From NCBI RefSeq assembly GCF_900117315.1, contig NZ_LT630337.1:2427601-2491600 (forward strand): 64,000 nucleotides of DNA, written 5' to 3'. Source of the DNA: Bacillus massilinigeriensis (GTDB lineage: Bacteria > Bacillota > Bacilli > Bacillales > Cytobacillaceae). The position numbers and the translations under genes were made by a program. Of this stretch, positions 51,929 to 62,531 are shown piece after piece. Under the pieces are notes generated by a model. The model had not been told where the DNA came from. It did no database searches and saw only the letters and a list, made by a program, of their open reading frames with translations. How positions within the stretch are numbered: the stretch's first letter is position 1; every line of letters starts with the position of its first letter.

Positions 51929-52582
51929 TTATATTAGATTTTCCTTTTGAGCCTTAAGAATGGCTTCGGTGCGGTTGGCAACCTCTAGCTTTGCATAAAG
52001 GTTTGAAATATAGTTCTTTACCGTTCCCATTGAAAGATATAGCTTTTCTGCAATATATTGGTTGGATAATCCGTCTGCTAAGCACTTTAGAACCTCTAAT
52101 TCACGCTTACTCAGCTTATATTTATCGACCATGTCCCCTTCCCCTTTTGTTCCTGCATGATGAATATAATTAGTGAACAAGGCCTTAGCAACCTCTTGAG
52201 TAATTAAATTTCCACCATTTGCGACCACACGAATCCCCGCTACTAGGTCTTTCGTGTCAATTGCTTTAAGAAGGTATCCTTCAGCCCCAGCATGTAGTGC
52301 ATTTATCACAAAGTCCATCTCCTGGAAGGTTGTAAGGACAATAACTTTCACATCTGGATGGTCTTCTTTTATCCTTTTTGTTGCTTCGATTCCATCCATT
52401 ACCGGCATATTAATATCCATTAGTATAATATCCGGTGGGTCTTTTTCACATTGTCTAACCGCTAGTTCACCGTTCTCTACTGTTGAAACGACCTCAATAT
52501 CAGGCTCAATGTCTAATACAATTTGTAAACTCGAACGAATCAGTTCTTGATCTTCAGCAATTAGAATTCGAATGTGCTCCAT
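51929..52582 (-). CDS. NarL/LuxR-family response regulator
   Basis: A 217-aa response regulator. The receiver (about 1-120) has the acidic pocket IAEDQEL, the phosphoryl-accepting Asp in ILMDINMPVMDG (about residue 55), the Thr in VIVLTTFQE and the Lys in GYLLKAID. The C-terminal LuxR-type helix-turn-helix (about 150-210) reads LSKRELEVLKCLADGLSNQYIAEKLYLSMGTVKNYISNLYAKL. The ATG at 52582 has GGGGGGATAA upstream, one base after the kinase stop. Cognate partner of the histidine kinase; its signal is unknown. Confidence 0.92.
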   Translation of the reverse strand: MEHIRILIAEDQELIRSSLQIVLDIEPDIEVVSTVENGELAVRQCEKDPPDIILMDINMPVMDGIEATKRIKEDHPDVKVIVLTTFQEMDFVINALHAGAEGYLLKAIDTKDLVAGIRVVANGGNLITQEVAKALFTNYIHHAGTKGEGDMVDKYKLSKRELEVLKCLADGLSNQYIAEKLYLSMGTVKNYISNLYAKLEVANRTEAILKAQKENLI

Positions 52583-52583
52583 C

Positions 52584-53753
52584 TTATCCCCCCATTGGTA
52601 TCTCAAATGATACAGCAGTTCCTTCACCTAACGTGGAACTGATTTGGAATTTCCCTTTAAGAGATTCTATTCTCTCCTTCATTCCTTCAATACCGTATCC
52701 CTCTTGAATGGAATCTGAACCAGTTCCATTGTCATCAATTTTTAATATTAAGTGATTGTTGTTAGACTTTAATGTAACAATAATTTCAGTGGCATTCCCA
52801 TGTTTTTTTGCATTTGTGAGTGCTTCCTGTAAGCACCTCAAAAAGACAAGTTTCGTAGACTCTGAAATATATACTTCCGGATGATCGCTTTCGACAAGTA
52901 TTCTTGTCCCCGTTTGATTAGCAAACTCTTCAGCTGTTTTCTGAAGCAACTGATCAATAGGAAGCCTTAATTCATTCATTGCCATATCATGGACCGTCTG
53001 CCTCAAACGTTCTAAATTTCCCCGGCTAAAAACAATTAATTCCCCTAGTCTCTTCTTGGCATTCACTGGGTCTCGGTCCATCAGAGTGTGAACGGCCTCC
53101 ATCGCCACAATCGATGCAGTCAAGGAATGACCAACTGTGTCATGCAGTTCCCGAGACATCCGGTTTCTCTCTTCCAATAAGGTCACACGCTCAACCTGAT
53201 AGATATAATGCTCTAGTTCCCTATTTTTCTCTTCGATTAAGCTTAGACTTTCAGCTAATTGATGCTTTTGTCTAAAAAATACCCCAAAGCTAAATCCAAA
53301 TGCGGAAAACAAGCATAAATTTACGATCTGATTACCTAAAGCATTCCAATCAAGACCACCCATTATTTCTAGAGTAAGAGGAAACACTATACAACAAATG
53401 GGTACAATCCAGTAGTAAAGTTTTTTTGTAGATAAATAGCTGATGACAAATAGTGGGATGTAGAAATAACTAGTAACATTATTTTCCTTTGAAATATATA
53501 TCATGAAAAACAATACAAATCCTATACTTAGTATAAGCTCAAAGGTAATAAAGAGTTTAGGCTTAATATTCTTTGGTAAATAGAATAATTGTGGGGCTGC
53601 ATAGGCAATTAAAGCTAAAGTGAATATTAATCCACGCTGCTCCTCAACAGTTAAGCCATAAATATAGGCAAGACTAAGTAAAAATCCTATCAACCGGAGA
53701 CCTACTACAAACCAATCTGCCCATCCCCAATCACGTCTTAAATGTAAATCCAT
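52584..53753 (-). CDS. Sensor histidine kinase (NarL-type, HisKA_3)
   Basis: A 389-aa membrane sensor with about six helices in the first 150 residues and a cytoplasmic coiled coil (EEKNRELEHYIYQVERVTLLEERNRMSRELHDTVGHSLTASIV) whose His in RELHDTVGH is the HisKA_3 phosphorylation site. The ATP-binding domain includes LRCLQEALTNAKKHGNATEI (N box) and DDNGTGSDSIQEGYGIEGMKERI (G1/G2). The ATG at 53753 (MDLHLRRDW) has AAGGAG about ten bases upstream. It precedes the response regulator on one transcript. The membrane region resembles no sensor I can name, so the signal is unknown. Confidence 0.9.
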   Translation of the reverse strand: MDLHLRRDWGWADWFVVGLRLIGFLLSLAYIYGLTVEEQRGLIFTLALIAYAAPQLFYLPKNIKPKLFITFELILSIGFVLFFMIYISKENNVTSYFYIPLFVISYLSTKKLYYWIVPICCIVFPLTLEIMGGLDWNALGNQIVNLCLFSAFGFSFGVFFRQKHQLAESLSLIEEKNRELEHYIYQVERVTLLEERNRMSRELHDTVGHSLTASIVAMEAVHTLMDRDPVNAKKRLGELIVFSRGNLERLRQTVHDMAMNELRLPIDQLLQKTAEEFANQTGTRILVESDHPEVYISESTKLVFLRCLQEALTNAKKHGNATEIIVTLKSNNNHLILKIDDNGTGSDSIQEGYGIEGMKERIESLKGKFQISSTLGEGTAVSFEIPMGG

Positions 53754-54162
53754 AGAACCTAGTCTCCTTTTTTCTATCGATGGTAAACATAGTAACCTCA
53801 AAAAATACTGAAAGTTAAAAAAAATCTATTATTTAACCAAAAAGATACCACAAAGATGAAAAAAAGGGAAAGTTATTCGTGGATTTTTGTCTAAAAAGAA
53901 ACAGAAGAGGCTAAGGATATGATTCCTTAGCCCGTTTACCCACGCATTGATAAAATTAAACCTTTTACAATCCCATATAAGAAAATGTATGTAATTAATC
54001 ATTTACTTCTTTAGTTTTATAAAATGAGATTGGCCAACAAAAACATTCTATGTGAACATTTGTCATAAATAAAAAACGCCCGTGCCTATTTCATAGGAAT
54101 CACGGGCATTTCTTCATATTTCGTAAAGGAAGTCACTTTATGAATCTCCCAAATTACTTAGA
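53754..54162. other. Intergenic region upstream of the two-component operon
   Basis: No gene seen. It holds a perfect hairpin GGCTAAGGA / TCCTTAGCC (53909-53932) without a strong T-run and, nearer to the reductase gene, the terminator at 54071-54108. The AT-rich sequence between them probably contains the kinase promoter, but I see no confident -35/-10. Confidence 0.5.
54071..54110 (-). terminator. Terminator of the CoA-disulfide reductase gene
   Basis: GCCCGTG..CCTAT pairs with ATAGG..CACGGGC; on the reverse strand it is followed by GTTTTTT. It lies about 55 bases beyond the stop. Confidence 0.85.
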
Positions 54163-55809
54163 TCATTTTCCAAAAACTGCTGAGTATAGCTTATATCCAC
54201 CATCTAGATTTTTCGCCTTTATTCCATTTTCATCTAAAATACGTGCAGCTAAATATCCGCGTAAACCAACCTGACAAGATACATAGATGTCCTTATCCTT
54301 AGGTACCTCGTCTAGTCGATCACGTAAATCATTTACAGGAATATTAACAGATCCCCTTATTGCACCACGTGCTACCTCTTGCGGATCCCTAACATCAATC
54401 AAATATCCGCCATTTTCAACAATCTGATCAATTTCATGCCATTGAATTGTATCAACTAAGCCTTCCATGATGTTTGTTGCTACATACCCCGCATAGTTAA
54501 CTGGATCCTTTGCAGATGAAAATGGTGGTGCGTAAGCTAGTTCCAAATCAGGTAAGTCTTGAACCTTTAGACCACCTTTTATTGCTGTAGCAATGACGTC
54601 AATACGCTTATCAACTCCGTCTTTACCTACCCCTTGAGCACCATAAATCTTTCCTGTCTCTTTATCAAAAATAAGTTTTAATGTAAGCTGAGATGCCCCT
54701 GGGTAGTACCCTGCATGATTGTTTGGATGAACATGAACGACCTCATAGGGAATACCGATTCGTTGTAATGTTTTTTCATTATTACCTGTGGCTGCAACAG
54801 CTAAATCAAAAATTTTGGCAATCGATGTTCCCATTGTACCTTTGTACTCTGCTTCTCTACCATTAATATGGTCTGCGACTAATCGACCTTGACGGTTAGC
54901 CGGCCAAGCTAGAGGGACGAAGGTTTCAAATTCATTAATATAATCCTTAACCTCGATAACGTCTCCGACAGCATAAATGGATGAATCGGAGGTTTGTAAA
55001 TGACTGTTCACTTTAATTGCTCCACGTAAGCCTAGCTCAAGCCCTGCATCCTTCGCAAGTGAGTTTTCAGGTTGAACGCCGATAGCTAGAATAATCATGT
55101 CTGTATCAATCACTTTACCACTACTTAAACAGATTTGTTTCCCCTCATTCTCAAATGATTCAACTCCATCATCTAAGACTAGGTCAATTCCTTTTTCTAG
55201 AAGATGGGTTTGAACAATTTGTGCCATTTCGTAATCAATAGGAGCCATTACTTGATTGGATCTCTCCACCAAAGTAACCTCAACCCCTCGTTCCACCAGG
55301 TTTTCTGCCATCTCTAAGCCAATAAACCCTCCGCCTACAATGACTGCTTGTTTTGGCTTTACTACATCTACATATTTCTTTATTTTGTCTGTATCAGGTA
55401 CATTTCGTATCGTAAATAATGCCTTTGCCTCTTCAATACCTGGAATATTTGGCCGAATAGGCTTCGAACCTGGTGATAGGATTAATACATCATAGGATTC
55501 ATCATATTCTTCACCAGTTTGAACATTTCTAGCTGTAATCTTCTTTTCATCCCGATTAATTTTAACTACTTCTGTAAAATTACGAATATCAAGGTTAAAA
55601 CGATTCGTCATCCCCTCTATGGTTTGAACTAAAAGCTTATTTCGATTTTGAATCACCTCACCAATATAGTAGGGTAAACCACAGTTAGCAAAAGAAATAT
55701 ATTCACCTCTTTCAAACATCACAATATGGTCTTCTTCACTTAATCTTCGTAAACGAGCTGCAGCAGAAGCCCCTCCAGCGACCCCACCAACAATTAAAAT
55801 TTTCTTCAT
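54163..55809 (-). CDS. cdr: CoA-disulfide reductase fused to a rhodanese domain
   Basis: A 548-aa flavoenzyme with a CoA-disulfide reductase body (about 1-440) and a C-terminal rhodanese (about 455-548). The FAD site is ILIVGGVAGGASAAARLRRL; the redox cysteine is in SFANCGLPYYIGE (about residue 43); the NAD(P)H site is QAVIVGGGFIGLEMAENLVERG; the second FAD motif is SSIYAVGDVIEV. The rhodanese keeps its catalytic Cys in DIYVSCQVGLRGYLAARIL. Such fusions (CDR-RHD, NpsR) reduce CoA-persulfide or polysulfide. It probably handles persulfide stress, as supported by an upstream CsoR/CstR-like operator. RBS is weak-normal. Single gene. Confidence 0.92.
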   Translation of the reverse strand: MKKILIVGGVAGGASAAARLRRLSEEDHIVMFERGEYISFANCGLPYYIGEVIQNRNKLLVQTIEGMTNRFNLDIRNFTEVVKINRDEKKITARNVQTGEEYDESYDVLILSPGSKPIRPNIPGIEEAKALFTIRNVPDTDKIKKYVDVVKPKQAVIVGGGFIGLEMAENLVERGVEVTLVERSNQVMAPIDYEMAQIVQTHLLEKGIDLVLDDGVESFENEGKQICLSSGKVIDTDMIILAIGVQPENSLAKDAGLELGLRGAIKVNSHLQTSDSSIYAVGDVIEVKDYINEFETFVPLAWPANRQGRLVADHINGREAEYKGTMGTSIAKIFDLAVAATGNNEKTLQRIGIPYEVVHVHPNNHAGYYPGASQLTLKLIFDKETGKIYGAQGVGKDGVDKRIDVIATAIKGGLKVQDLPDLELAYAPPFSSAKDPVNYAGYVATNIMEGLVDTIQWHEIDQIVENGGYLIDVRDPQEVARGAIRGSVNIPVNDLRDRLDEVPKDKDIYVSCQVGLRGYLAARILDENGIKAKNLDGGYKLYSAVFGK

Positions 55810-55847
55810 TTTTTAACCTCCCCATAAGTTAATTCTGTACATTTAAT

Positions 55848-55863
55848 ATACCTATAGGGGTAT
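55848..55863 (-). promoter_or_regulatory. CsoR/CstR-family operator overlapping the cdr promoter
   Basis: The inverted repeat ATACCTATAGGGGTAT resembles CsoR/CstR operators (ATACCCC...GGGGTAT type), with one arm slightly mutated. On the reverse strand TATAAT (55862-55867), a candidate -10 for cdr, overlaps its edge, so a bound repressor would block transcription. CstR senses persulfides, which suits the gene; the regulator itself is not in the window. Confidence 0.5.
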
Positions 55864-56036
55864 TATATAGCACATATATAAATAATAAAAGGCTTTTTAA
55901 AGTTTTTTTATTTTTTACCTGTGAACTATGAATAATAAGTGTCATCTTTAACTTCAAATCAATTACTTAAATAGAAAAGACTGAATTCTATTTGCTAGAT
56001 AATGCACATAGAATCAGTCCTAATCACGATAATATA

Positions 56037-56741
56037 TTAGGTTTTTTTACTATTTTTATTATATCCATCCCTTGACCGATATTGCTGTGGTGCCCTTGTT
56101 GGGTAACGTACAGGAAAACTAAACATATGGACAAGCTGTGTAAATGGAATGGATGCGAATAAGATAAACGACAAGATCACATGGACCTTAAATAGAGTGG
56201 GCACGCCAATCATTAATTCTGCCTGGGGATTTAAGGTAAATAGGCTTCTAAACCATGGGCCAATGGATAATCGGTATTCATATGCTCCAACGGTTGTATT
56301 GTATATAATCGTCATATAAGTACCAAGACTTGCAACTAGTAATAGCCATATTATCGTAAAATAACCTCCAAAACTCGTATGTTTGCGAACTCTTGGGAAA
56401 AAAAACTTTCGAACGAGTAGGACAATCAAGCCTAGTACAACCATGACTCCCGCTAATCCACCACCAACTATAGCAAAGAAGTGATAGGTATGATCATCTA
56501 CACCAATCGCGTTATAAAATTGAAGAGGAATCAGCATACCCATGACATGTCCCAAAAAGGCAAAAATGATTCCATAATGAAAAACCATTGACCCAATACG
56601 TAACCACTTTTTCTCAAAGATTTCTGTGGATGGTGCTGTCCAGCTTTTTCCGCGAAAGATAAACCTATAAAATGTTGCAATTACAAGGATGGTTCCACAT
56701 ATATAAGGAAATACCGTCCACCAAAATAGTGCCTCCATCAC
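56037..56741 (-). CDS. narI: Respiratory nitrate reductase gamma subunit (membrane cytochrome b)
   Basis: A 234-aa membrane subunit with five transmembrane helices that takes electrons from menaquinol through two haems b to NarH. Histidine ligands are visible as FHYGIIFAFLGHVMGML (helix 2) and KVHVILSFILFASIPFTQLVHMF (last helix). The N-terminus FWWTVFPYICGTILVIATFYRFIFRG is characteristic. Last gene of the operon, 12 bases after narJ. Length is normal. Confidence 0.95.
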   Translation of the reverse strand: MMEALFWWTVFPYICGTILVIATFYRFIFRGKSWTAPSTEIFEKKWLRIGSMVFHYGIIFAFLGHVMGMLIPLQFYNAIGVDDHTYHFFAIVGGGLAGVMVVLGLIVLLVRKFFFPRVRKHTSFGGYFTIIWLLLVASLGTYMTIIYNTTVGAYEYRLSIGPWFRSLFTLNPQAELMIGVPTLFKVHVILSFILFASIPFTQLVHMFSFPVRYPTRAPQQYRSRDGYNKNSKKT

Positions 56742-56753
56742 AATTACCCTCCT

Positions 56754-57362
56754 TTAGCGATACATTAATGGATAAGGTAGCTCATCCAAATCTGGTTCTT
56801 CAATTTCGCTCTCTAGCAAATCCATTTCATTATCTAAAGGTGCTTCAAAAACAAACATCATTAATACTTCAATGACTTTGTAATAAGGGTTATTGCTAGG
56901 AAGATAATTTAAGATTCGTTGAAGCGCAAACCCTAGGCGTTTGGCTAAGCTTGCGATTTTCTCTTCCAATTCCTCTGGCGCTACGGCTAACAACTCCAAT
57001 AGCATCGGAATATAATCCGCAAGTTCTTTTCCTTCATAATCATATCCAGCTTCTACAATTAACTTTTGTAATTGAATTAAGGCAGCCCCACGCTTTTTAC
57101 TGTCCCCTACTTCTTGTGCAGTTAAATATAAATTGGTTTTCTGCCTATGATCAAAAGTATCAACGTATAATTCTTGCAACTCTTGAATGGGCATTTCATA
57201 TAATGGTATGATTCTTTGGATCACCTCTGACCTCAAGCCCTCCGATGTGATCGTCTCATTTACAAACTCTTCAATTTGATTGCGTTCTTCCAGAAAATCT
57301 TCTCCAGGATAATCTAGTATCCGTGATAGGATAATTAATATCGCTTTTTCATCATTAATCAT
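56754..57362 (-). CDS. narJ: Nitrate reductase assembly chaperone
   Basis: A 202-aa cytosolic chaperone of the NarJ/TorD type needed to insert the molybdenum cofactor into NarG. All-helical; conserved pattern includes [24 protein letters not shown] at the start and [33 protein letters not shown] (the DxxxxxxLYLT region), with LPMLLELL-type [15 protein letters not shown]. It overlaps narH by four bases. Not part of the final complex. Confidence 0.94.
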   Translation of the reverse strand: MINDEKAILIILSRILDYPGEDFLEERNQIEEFVNETITSEGLRSEVIQRIIPLYEMPIQELQELYVDTFDHRQKTNLYLTAQEVGDSKKRGAALIQLQKLIVEAGYDYEGKELADYIPMLLELLAVAPEELEEKIASLAKRLGFALQRILNYLPSNNPYYKVIEVLMMFVFEAPLDNEMDLLESEIEEPDLDELPYPLMYR

Positions 57363-58861
57363 TGGCTTTCACTTCTTCCAAATGGATGGGTCACCATACC
57401 TTCAGGTGGTGCCAATTCTTCTATACTGCATGCGCCGTATTTATAATGTAAATCCTCGTCCATTTCACGACGTCCTGTAGGAATCACAAATCGTTCATTA
57501 TATTTTGCAACCGCTAATAGTCGAGACATTTCCTCTAATTCATCCTCTGTTGTAGTTGCCTCTTGCAGAAGCTTACTCTTCTTCAGCTCATCCATGCCAC
57601 CAACCGTTTTTGCCCTCATATGGATTCGCATGGCAGCCATTTTTAACAGCACCTTTCTGACGACTTCCGTGTCATCTGCAGTTAATATGGAAGCCAAATA
57701 CTCAAGCGGTATCCTCATTTGATCAACAGCTGGTATATAACCATCTGGACTTAAGGATTGCTCATTAGTAATGTGATTCATGATTGGACTTAACGGTGGA
57801 ACATACCAAACCATTGGCAGAGTTCGATATTCTGGATGTAACGGTAAAGCAATTTTCCACTTCATTGCCAGCTTATAGACTGGAGATTCTTGAGCGCTTT
57901 TTATCCAGCTATAATTAATCCCTTGTTCTTGGGCTTTCTCGATGACTTCTGGATTAAAGGGGTCAAGAAAGACTGAGAGCTGGGATTGATACAAATCCTT
58001 TGGGTTTTCTACTGATGCCGCTTCTTTAACCTTGTCTGCATCGTATAGAACGACTCCAATATAGCGAATCCGACCAACACAGGTTTCAGAACATATAGTA
58101 GGTAGTCCAGCTTCTGTTCGCGGATAGCAAAAGTTACACTTCTCTGCTTTATGAGTATTCCAATTATAGTAAACCTTATGATAGGGACAGCCATTCATGC
58201 AAAATCTCCAGCCCCTGCAAGCATCTTGATCCACTAATACGATGCCGTCTTCATCCCTTTTATATAACGCACCTGATGGACAGGATGCGACACAGGATGG
58301 ATTGAGGCAATGCTCACAGATGCGTGGCAAATACATCATAAATGTCTTCTCATATTCCAAGGTGACATGTTCTTGAAGCTTTTGCACGTTTGGGTCCATT
58401 GGAACAACCTCATTACCTCCTGCAAGGTCATCATCCCAGTTCGGTCCCCATTCAGGCTTGTCCATATATTCACCGGTAACCATGGACTTTGGCCGTGCAA
58501 CCGGGAGGCTATCACCTTTTTCACGCCAATGAAGATGCTCGAAATCATAGGTCCATGGCTCATAGAAATCCCCCAAATCTGCCATATTTGGATTGAAGAA
58601 AATATTAGCAAGCTTGGATATGGGACCACCTGCTTTTAAATGGAGCTTTCCATTTCGTAAAACCCAACCGCCTTTGAATCGTTCTGTATTTTCCCATTGT
58701 TTTGGATAACCTACACCAGGTCGGGTCTCGACATTGTTGAACCACACATACTCCATCCCAGGGCGATTTGTCCAAACATTTTTACAAGTTACAGAACAAG
58801 TATGGCAGCCAATGCATTTGTCTAGATGCATAACCATTGCCACCTGAGCCTTAATTCTCAA
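57359..58861 (-). CDS. narH: Respiratory nitrate reductase beta subunit
   Basis: A 500-aa iron-sulfur subunit carrying electrons from NarI to NarG. Four cysteine groups are visible: [53 protein letters not shown] (with Trp in one site, the [3Fe-4S] cluster) and KCNFCYPR with PTICSETC. The overall length and order match B. subtilis NarH. It overlaps the end of narG by 11 bases and the start of narJ by four, showing tight translational coupling. Confidence 0.96.
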   Translation of the reverse strand: MRIKAQVAMVMHLDKCIGCHTCSVTCKNVWTNRPGMEYVWFNNVETRPGVGYPKQWENTERFKGGWVLRNGKLHLKAGGPISKLANIFFNPNMADLGDFYEPWTYDFEHLHWREKGDSLPVARPKSMVTGEYMDKPEWGPNWDDDLAGGNEVVPMDPNVQKLQEHVTLEYEKTFMMYLPRICEHCLNPSCVASCPSGALYKRDEDGIVLVDQDACRGWRFCMNGCPYHKVYYNWNTHKAEKCNFCYPRTEAGLPTICSETCVGRIRYIGVVLYDADKVKEAASVENPKDLYQSQLSVFLDPFNPEVIEKAQEQGINYSWIKSAQESPVYKLAMKWKIALPLHPEYRTLPMVWYVPPLSPIMNHITNEQSLSPDGYIPAVDQMRIPLEYLASILTADDTEVVRKVLLKMAAMRIHMRAKTVGGMDELKKSKLLQEATTTEDELEEMSRLLAVAKYNERFVIPTGRREMDEDLHYKYGACSIEELAPPEGMVTHPFGRSESQ

Positions 58862-61800
58862 GCCAATCGACCTCCTTAAGCGGCCTAATTATTGTTAGGG
58901 TATCCCTCTGGCTACCAGTGGGTCCATAATAATTAAAACCGTAACTCAACTGAGAATATCCGCCAATCATATGGGTTGCTTTTGGAAATATTCTCGTCAC
59001 ACTGTTATGTGTTCCGCCCCTCGTTTTATTTATCGTATTTCCCGGAACACCCATGGTCCGATCCTGAGCGTGATGCATGTAAACGGCACCGGGAGGCATC
59101 CGATAGGTCAGAACGGCCCTCGCAACCACTACCCCGTTGCGATTGTAAACTTCAATCCAATCATTATCTTTTATTCCAATGGAAGCAGCATCCTTTTCAT
59201 TCATCCAGACAACCTGCCAGCCTCTAAACAATTGAACCATTTGTGTTGTATCCGTAAACATCGTATGAATACCCCATTTTTGATGAGGGGTCATATATCT
59301 TAATGTAATGGACTTTCCACTGTTCTCAATTTCCTTTTCGTTTTTAATAAATGGTCCTTTTGTAATCGGTGGAATATACAGAGGAAGACCTTCACCAAAA
59401 TCAAGCATTACCTCATGATCAAGGTAAAAGCTTTGTCTTCCCGTAAGCGTATGCCAAGGAATATGATATTCTTTATTCACTGTAAAAGGAGAATAACGAC
59501 GATTATCATTTTCGAGTCCGCTCCACACAGGTGTTGAAATGGCTGGTCGTGGTTGAATCGTTAAGGCATCTAATGTATAGTCTTCTTCCTCGCGACCTTC
59601 AGAAATATGACTAAGCTTCTTCCCTGTCTTTTGTTCCATCGATTTCCAACCCTCGACAGCCCTCTTACCATTGGTTGCACCAGACATTAGGAGGATTGCG
59701 TTAATCGCCTTCCTATCCGTAAATAAGTCAGGATATCCTTTTCCAATACCTTCATGCTTAGATGGTCCTAGGCGATCAAGCAATTCCTTATATACCTTAT
59801 CACCAGGTATTTTTACCCCCTTTGTGCCATAACCATTTTTTACGTTCGGACCTAGTGTAATCCACATATCGAATACATGTGGATAATCTCGTTTCACGAA
59901 ATTAAAATTCGGCATCGTTTTCCCTGGGATTCCTTCTACCTCACCCTTTCGCCAATCCTTCACTTTTCCAAAGGGCTGAGCAATTTCATTAATGGTATCA
60001 TGGGCTAGTGGTGACATCACCACGTCTTCCTGAGCAGGTAAATGCTCCTTCGCAAGGTCGGAAAAGCTTTTGGCAATCTCTCTAAATGCATCCCAGTCAC
60101 TTCGCGTTTCCCATGGCGGGTTAATGGCCGCATTGAATGGATGAATAAAAGGGTGGAGATCTGTGCTGCTAATGTCATGCTTTTCATACCAGGTGGCTGC
60201 CGGCAAAATAATATCCGAAAATAGTCCAGAACTGGTCATTCTGAAATCCATGCTGACAAATAAATCGGTCTTCCCTTCAGGTGGAACATCTGAAATCTTT
60301 ACATTTTCCGGTTGCCAGGAGCTTTCAGTATCCGTTAGTAAAGAATCTTTCGCTCCAATTAAATGCTTAACAAAGTATTCATGTCCCTTCCCACTATCCC
60401 CTAGCAGATTTGAACGCCAGTTAAAAAAGACACGAGGAAAATTCCGTGGATCATTCGGATTTTCAATCGCAAAATCGATTCTTCCTTCTGTCAGTTGTTT
60501 GGCAATATAATCAATAATCGCTTGGTCGTCAGAATTTTGTGATTTTGCTTCCTTCATTACGTCCAAGGAATTTTGAGAAAACTGAGGAAAGCTTGGTAAC
60601 CAACCGAGACGTGCTGAGAGAGCATTGAAATCAGCCGGATGCATATTGGAATACTTACTACCCCACTCGGTATTTTCTTCATTTTTCTCATATTCATAGC
60701 GGAACTGCTCCGTAACAAAATAGAAGAAGGATGTCCCATTCATTAATCTAGGAGCCTTCAACCAATCATTCGCAAAGGCAATCTGTGAAAAGCCTTCTAG
60801 TGGTCGGACCTTTTCCTGACCGACATAGTGGGCCCATCCACCGCCATTCACCCCTTGTGATCCAGTCAGTAAGACTAGATTTAAAATGGATCGATAAATT
60901 TGATCACTATGATACCAATGGTTCGTTCCCCCGCCCATGGCAATCATTGATTTACCTTTCGTAAGCGCAGCATTTTCTGCAAATTCTCTGGCAACTTGAA
61001 TGACGTGTGCTTTATTTACTCCGGTAATACTTTCCTGCCAAGCTGGGGTATAGGGCTTATCAGCATCATTGTAGTCAGTAGGGTATTCTCCCTGAAGCCC
61101 TCTGTTAACACCTGTATGGGCAAGAAGTAAATCAAAGACCGTGGTAATTATCCGTTCCTGACCAGATTTATCCTTTATTTTCTTAATCGGAACTCCTCGC
61201 TTAATCATTCCACCATCTTTTTCACCGAAGTATGGAAATTCCACCACGGCAACCTCATCAGAATCATTTATGAAGCTAAGCATCGGTTTGATTTCTGAAC
61301 CATCCTCTGCGGATAAATCCAAATTCCACTTATTGCCTTGATCCCATTTATGCCCTTGACTTCCATTTGGAACGGCAAATCCCTTTTTTGCCTCATCCCA
61401 AACGACGGTTTTCCATTCGCCAAGTTCATGCTGGTCGGATATATCAGACGCCCTTAAGAAAGTGTCCGAACGGTATGTATCTTGTTTTTTGGATAGAGTC
61501 ACTATAAATGGTAAATCTGTATATTGCTTAACGTAATCAGTAAAGTATGGAGTTTCTTTATCAACGTAAAATTCTTTTAAGATGACATGTGTCATGGCCA
61601 TTGCTAGAGCACCATCTGTACCAGCTTTAGCGGGTAGCCACATGTCCGCAAATTTTTCATATTCGGCATAATCTGGACTAACCCCAACGACCTTTGTACC
61701 GTTGTACCTTGATTCCACCATGAAGTGAGCATCCGGAGTCCTCGTTTGTGGAATATTTGTCCCCCAAATAATAAAATATTTCGTATTGTACCAATCCCCA

Positions 61801-62531
61801 CTCTCTGGTACATCCGTCTGGTCACCCCAAACTTGTGGGGAGGCTGGAGGCAAGTCAGCATACCAATCATAGAAGCTTAGAATTGTTCCCCCGATTAAGG
61901 ATAAAAATCTTGCTCCCCCACAGTAGCTCACCATAGACATGGCTGGTATTGGACTGAAGCCTACGACGCGATCCGGCCCATATTTTTTTATGGTGTGGAT
62001 TGTAGCAGCTGCAATCATCTGGCAAACATCTTTCCAGCTACCTCTGACAAAGCCACCTTTTCCACGGGCATTCACATATCGGTCCCGTTTTTTAGGGTCA
62101 GTTACAATATTTTCCCATGCTTCCACTGGATTATTGGCCCTTTGAACCTCATCCTTCCATAAAGCATATAAATCGCCTCTCACATAGGGGTACTTCACTC
62201 GTGTAGGACTATAAATATACCAAGAAAAGCTTGCGCCACGTGGGCATCCCCTTGGTTCGTATTCTGGAAAGTCATCACCTGTCGAAGGATAGTCCGTTTG
62301 TTGCGTTTCCCATGTAATGATTCCATCCTTTACATGGATTCTCCAGCTGCAGGAACCAGTGCAATTCACTCCATGGGTGGAGCGGACAATTTTATCAAAT
62401 CCCCAACGGTTTCTGTAAATGGATTCCCAATCACGAGGCCTAGGGTTCTCTTCTGTCCAACCATCATTAATTCGTTCTCCGCGAACAAGGTGTTTAAGGG
62501 AGTGTAGTAAATTATTTTTCTTCTTCTCCAT
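58851..62531 (-). CDS. narG: Respiratory nitrate reductase alpha subunit (molybdoenzyme)
   Basis: A 1226-aa catalytic subunit that reduces nitrate to nitrite at a Mo-bisMGD centre on the inner face of the membrane. N-terminal THGVNCTGSCSWRIHV holds the His/Cys ligands of the FS0 cluster, then YPSTGDDFPEYEPRGCPRGASFSW. The Asp ligand of Mo lies in YCGGARFLSLIGG...YDWYADLPPASPQ. IIWGTNIPQTRTPDAHFM and the C-terminal DWIEVYNRNGVVVARAVLTYRMPPGAVYM complete the cofactor domains. No twin-arginine signal, as in membrane-bound NarG. It overlaps the preceding small ORF by 20 bases. Confidence 0.97.
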   Translation of the reverse strand: MEKKKNNLLHSLKHLVRGERINDGWTEENPRPRDWESIYRNRWGFDKIVRSTHGVNCTGSCSWRIHVKDGIITWETQQTDYPSTGDDFPEYEPRGCPRGASFSWYIYSPTRVKYPYVRGDLYALWKDEVQRANNPVEAWENIVTDPKKRDRYVNARGKGGFVRGSWKDVCQMIAAATIHTIKKYGPDRVVGFSPIPAMSMVSYCGGARFLSLIGGTILSFYDWYADLPPASPQVWGDQTDVPESGDWYNTKYFIIWGTNIPQTRTPDAHFMVESRYNGTKVVGVSPDYAEYEKFADMWLPAKAGTDGALAMAMTHVILKEFYVDKETPYFTDYVKQYTDLPFIVTLSKKQDTYRSDTFLRASDISDQHELGEWKTVVWDEAKKGFAVPNGSQGHKWDQGNKWNLDLSAEDGSEIKPMLSFINDSDEVAVVEFPYFGEKDGGMIKRGVPIKKIKDKSGQERIITTVFDLLLAHTGVNRGLQGEYPTDYNDADKPYTPAWQESITGVNKAHVIQVAREFAENAALTKGKSMIAMGGGTNHWYHSDQIYRSILNLVLLTGSQGVNGGGWAHYVGQEKVRPLEGFSQIAFANDWLKAPRLMNGTSFFYFVTEQFRYEYEKNEENTEWGSKYSNMHPADFNALSARLGWLPSFPQFSQNSLDVMKEAKSQNSDDQAIIDYIAKQLTEGRIDFAIENPNDPRNFPRVFFNWRSNLLGDSGKGHEYFVKHLIGAKDSLLTDTESSWQPENVKISDVPPEGKTDLFVSMDFRMTSSGLFSDIILPAATWYEKHDISSTDLHPFIHPFNAAINPPWETRSDWDAFREIAKSFSDLAKEHLPAQEDVVMSPLAHDTINEIAQPFGKVKDWRKGEVEGIPGKTMPNFNFVKRDYPHVFDMWITLGPNVKNGYGTKGVKIPGDKVYKELLDRLGPSKHEGIGKGYPDLFTDRKAINAILLMSGATNGKRAVEGWKSMEQKTGKKLSHISEGREEEDYTLDALTIQPRPAISTPVWSGLENDNRRYSPFTVNKEYHIPWHTLTGRQSFYLDHEVMLDFGEGLPLYIPPITKGPFIKNEKEIENSGKSITLRYMTPHQKWGIHTMFTDTTQMVQLFRGWQVVWMNEKDAASIGIKDNDWIEVYNRNGVVVARAVLTYRMPPGAVYMHHAQDRTMGVPGNTINKTRGGTHNSVTRIFPKATHMIGGYSQLSYGFNYYGPTGSQRDTLTIIRPLKEVDWLEN

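Noticed and set aside
58976-62507. Several plus-strand open frames opposite narG and narH
   Set aside because: They are shadows of the well-conserved nitrate reductase coding strand.
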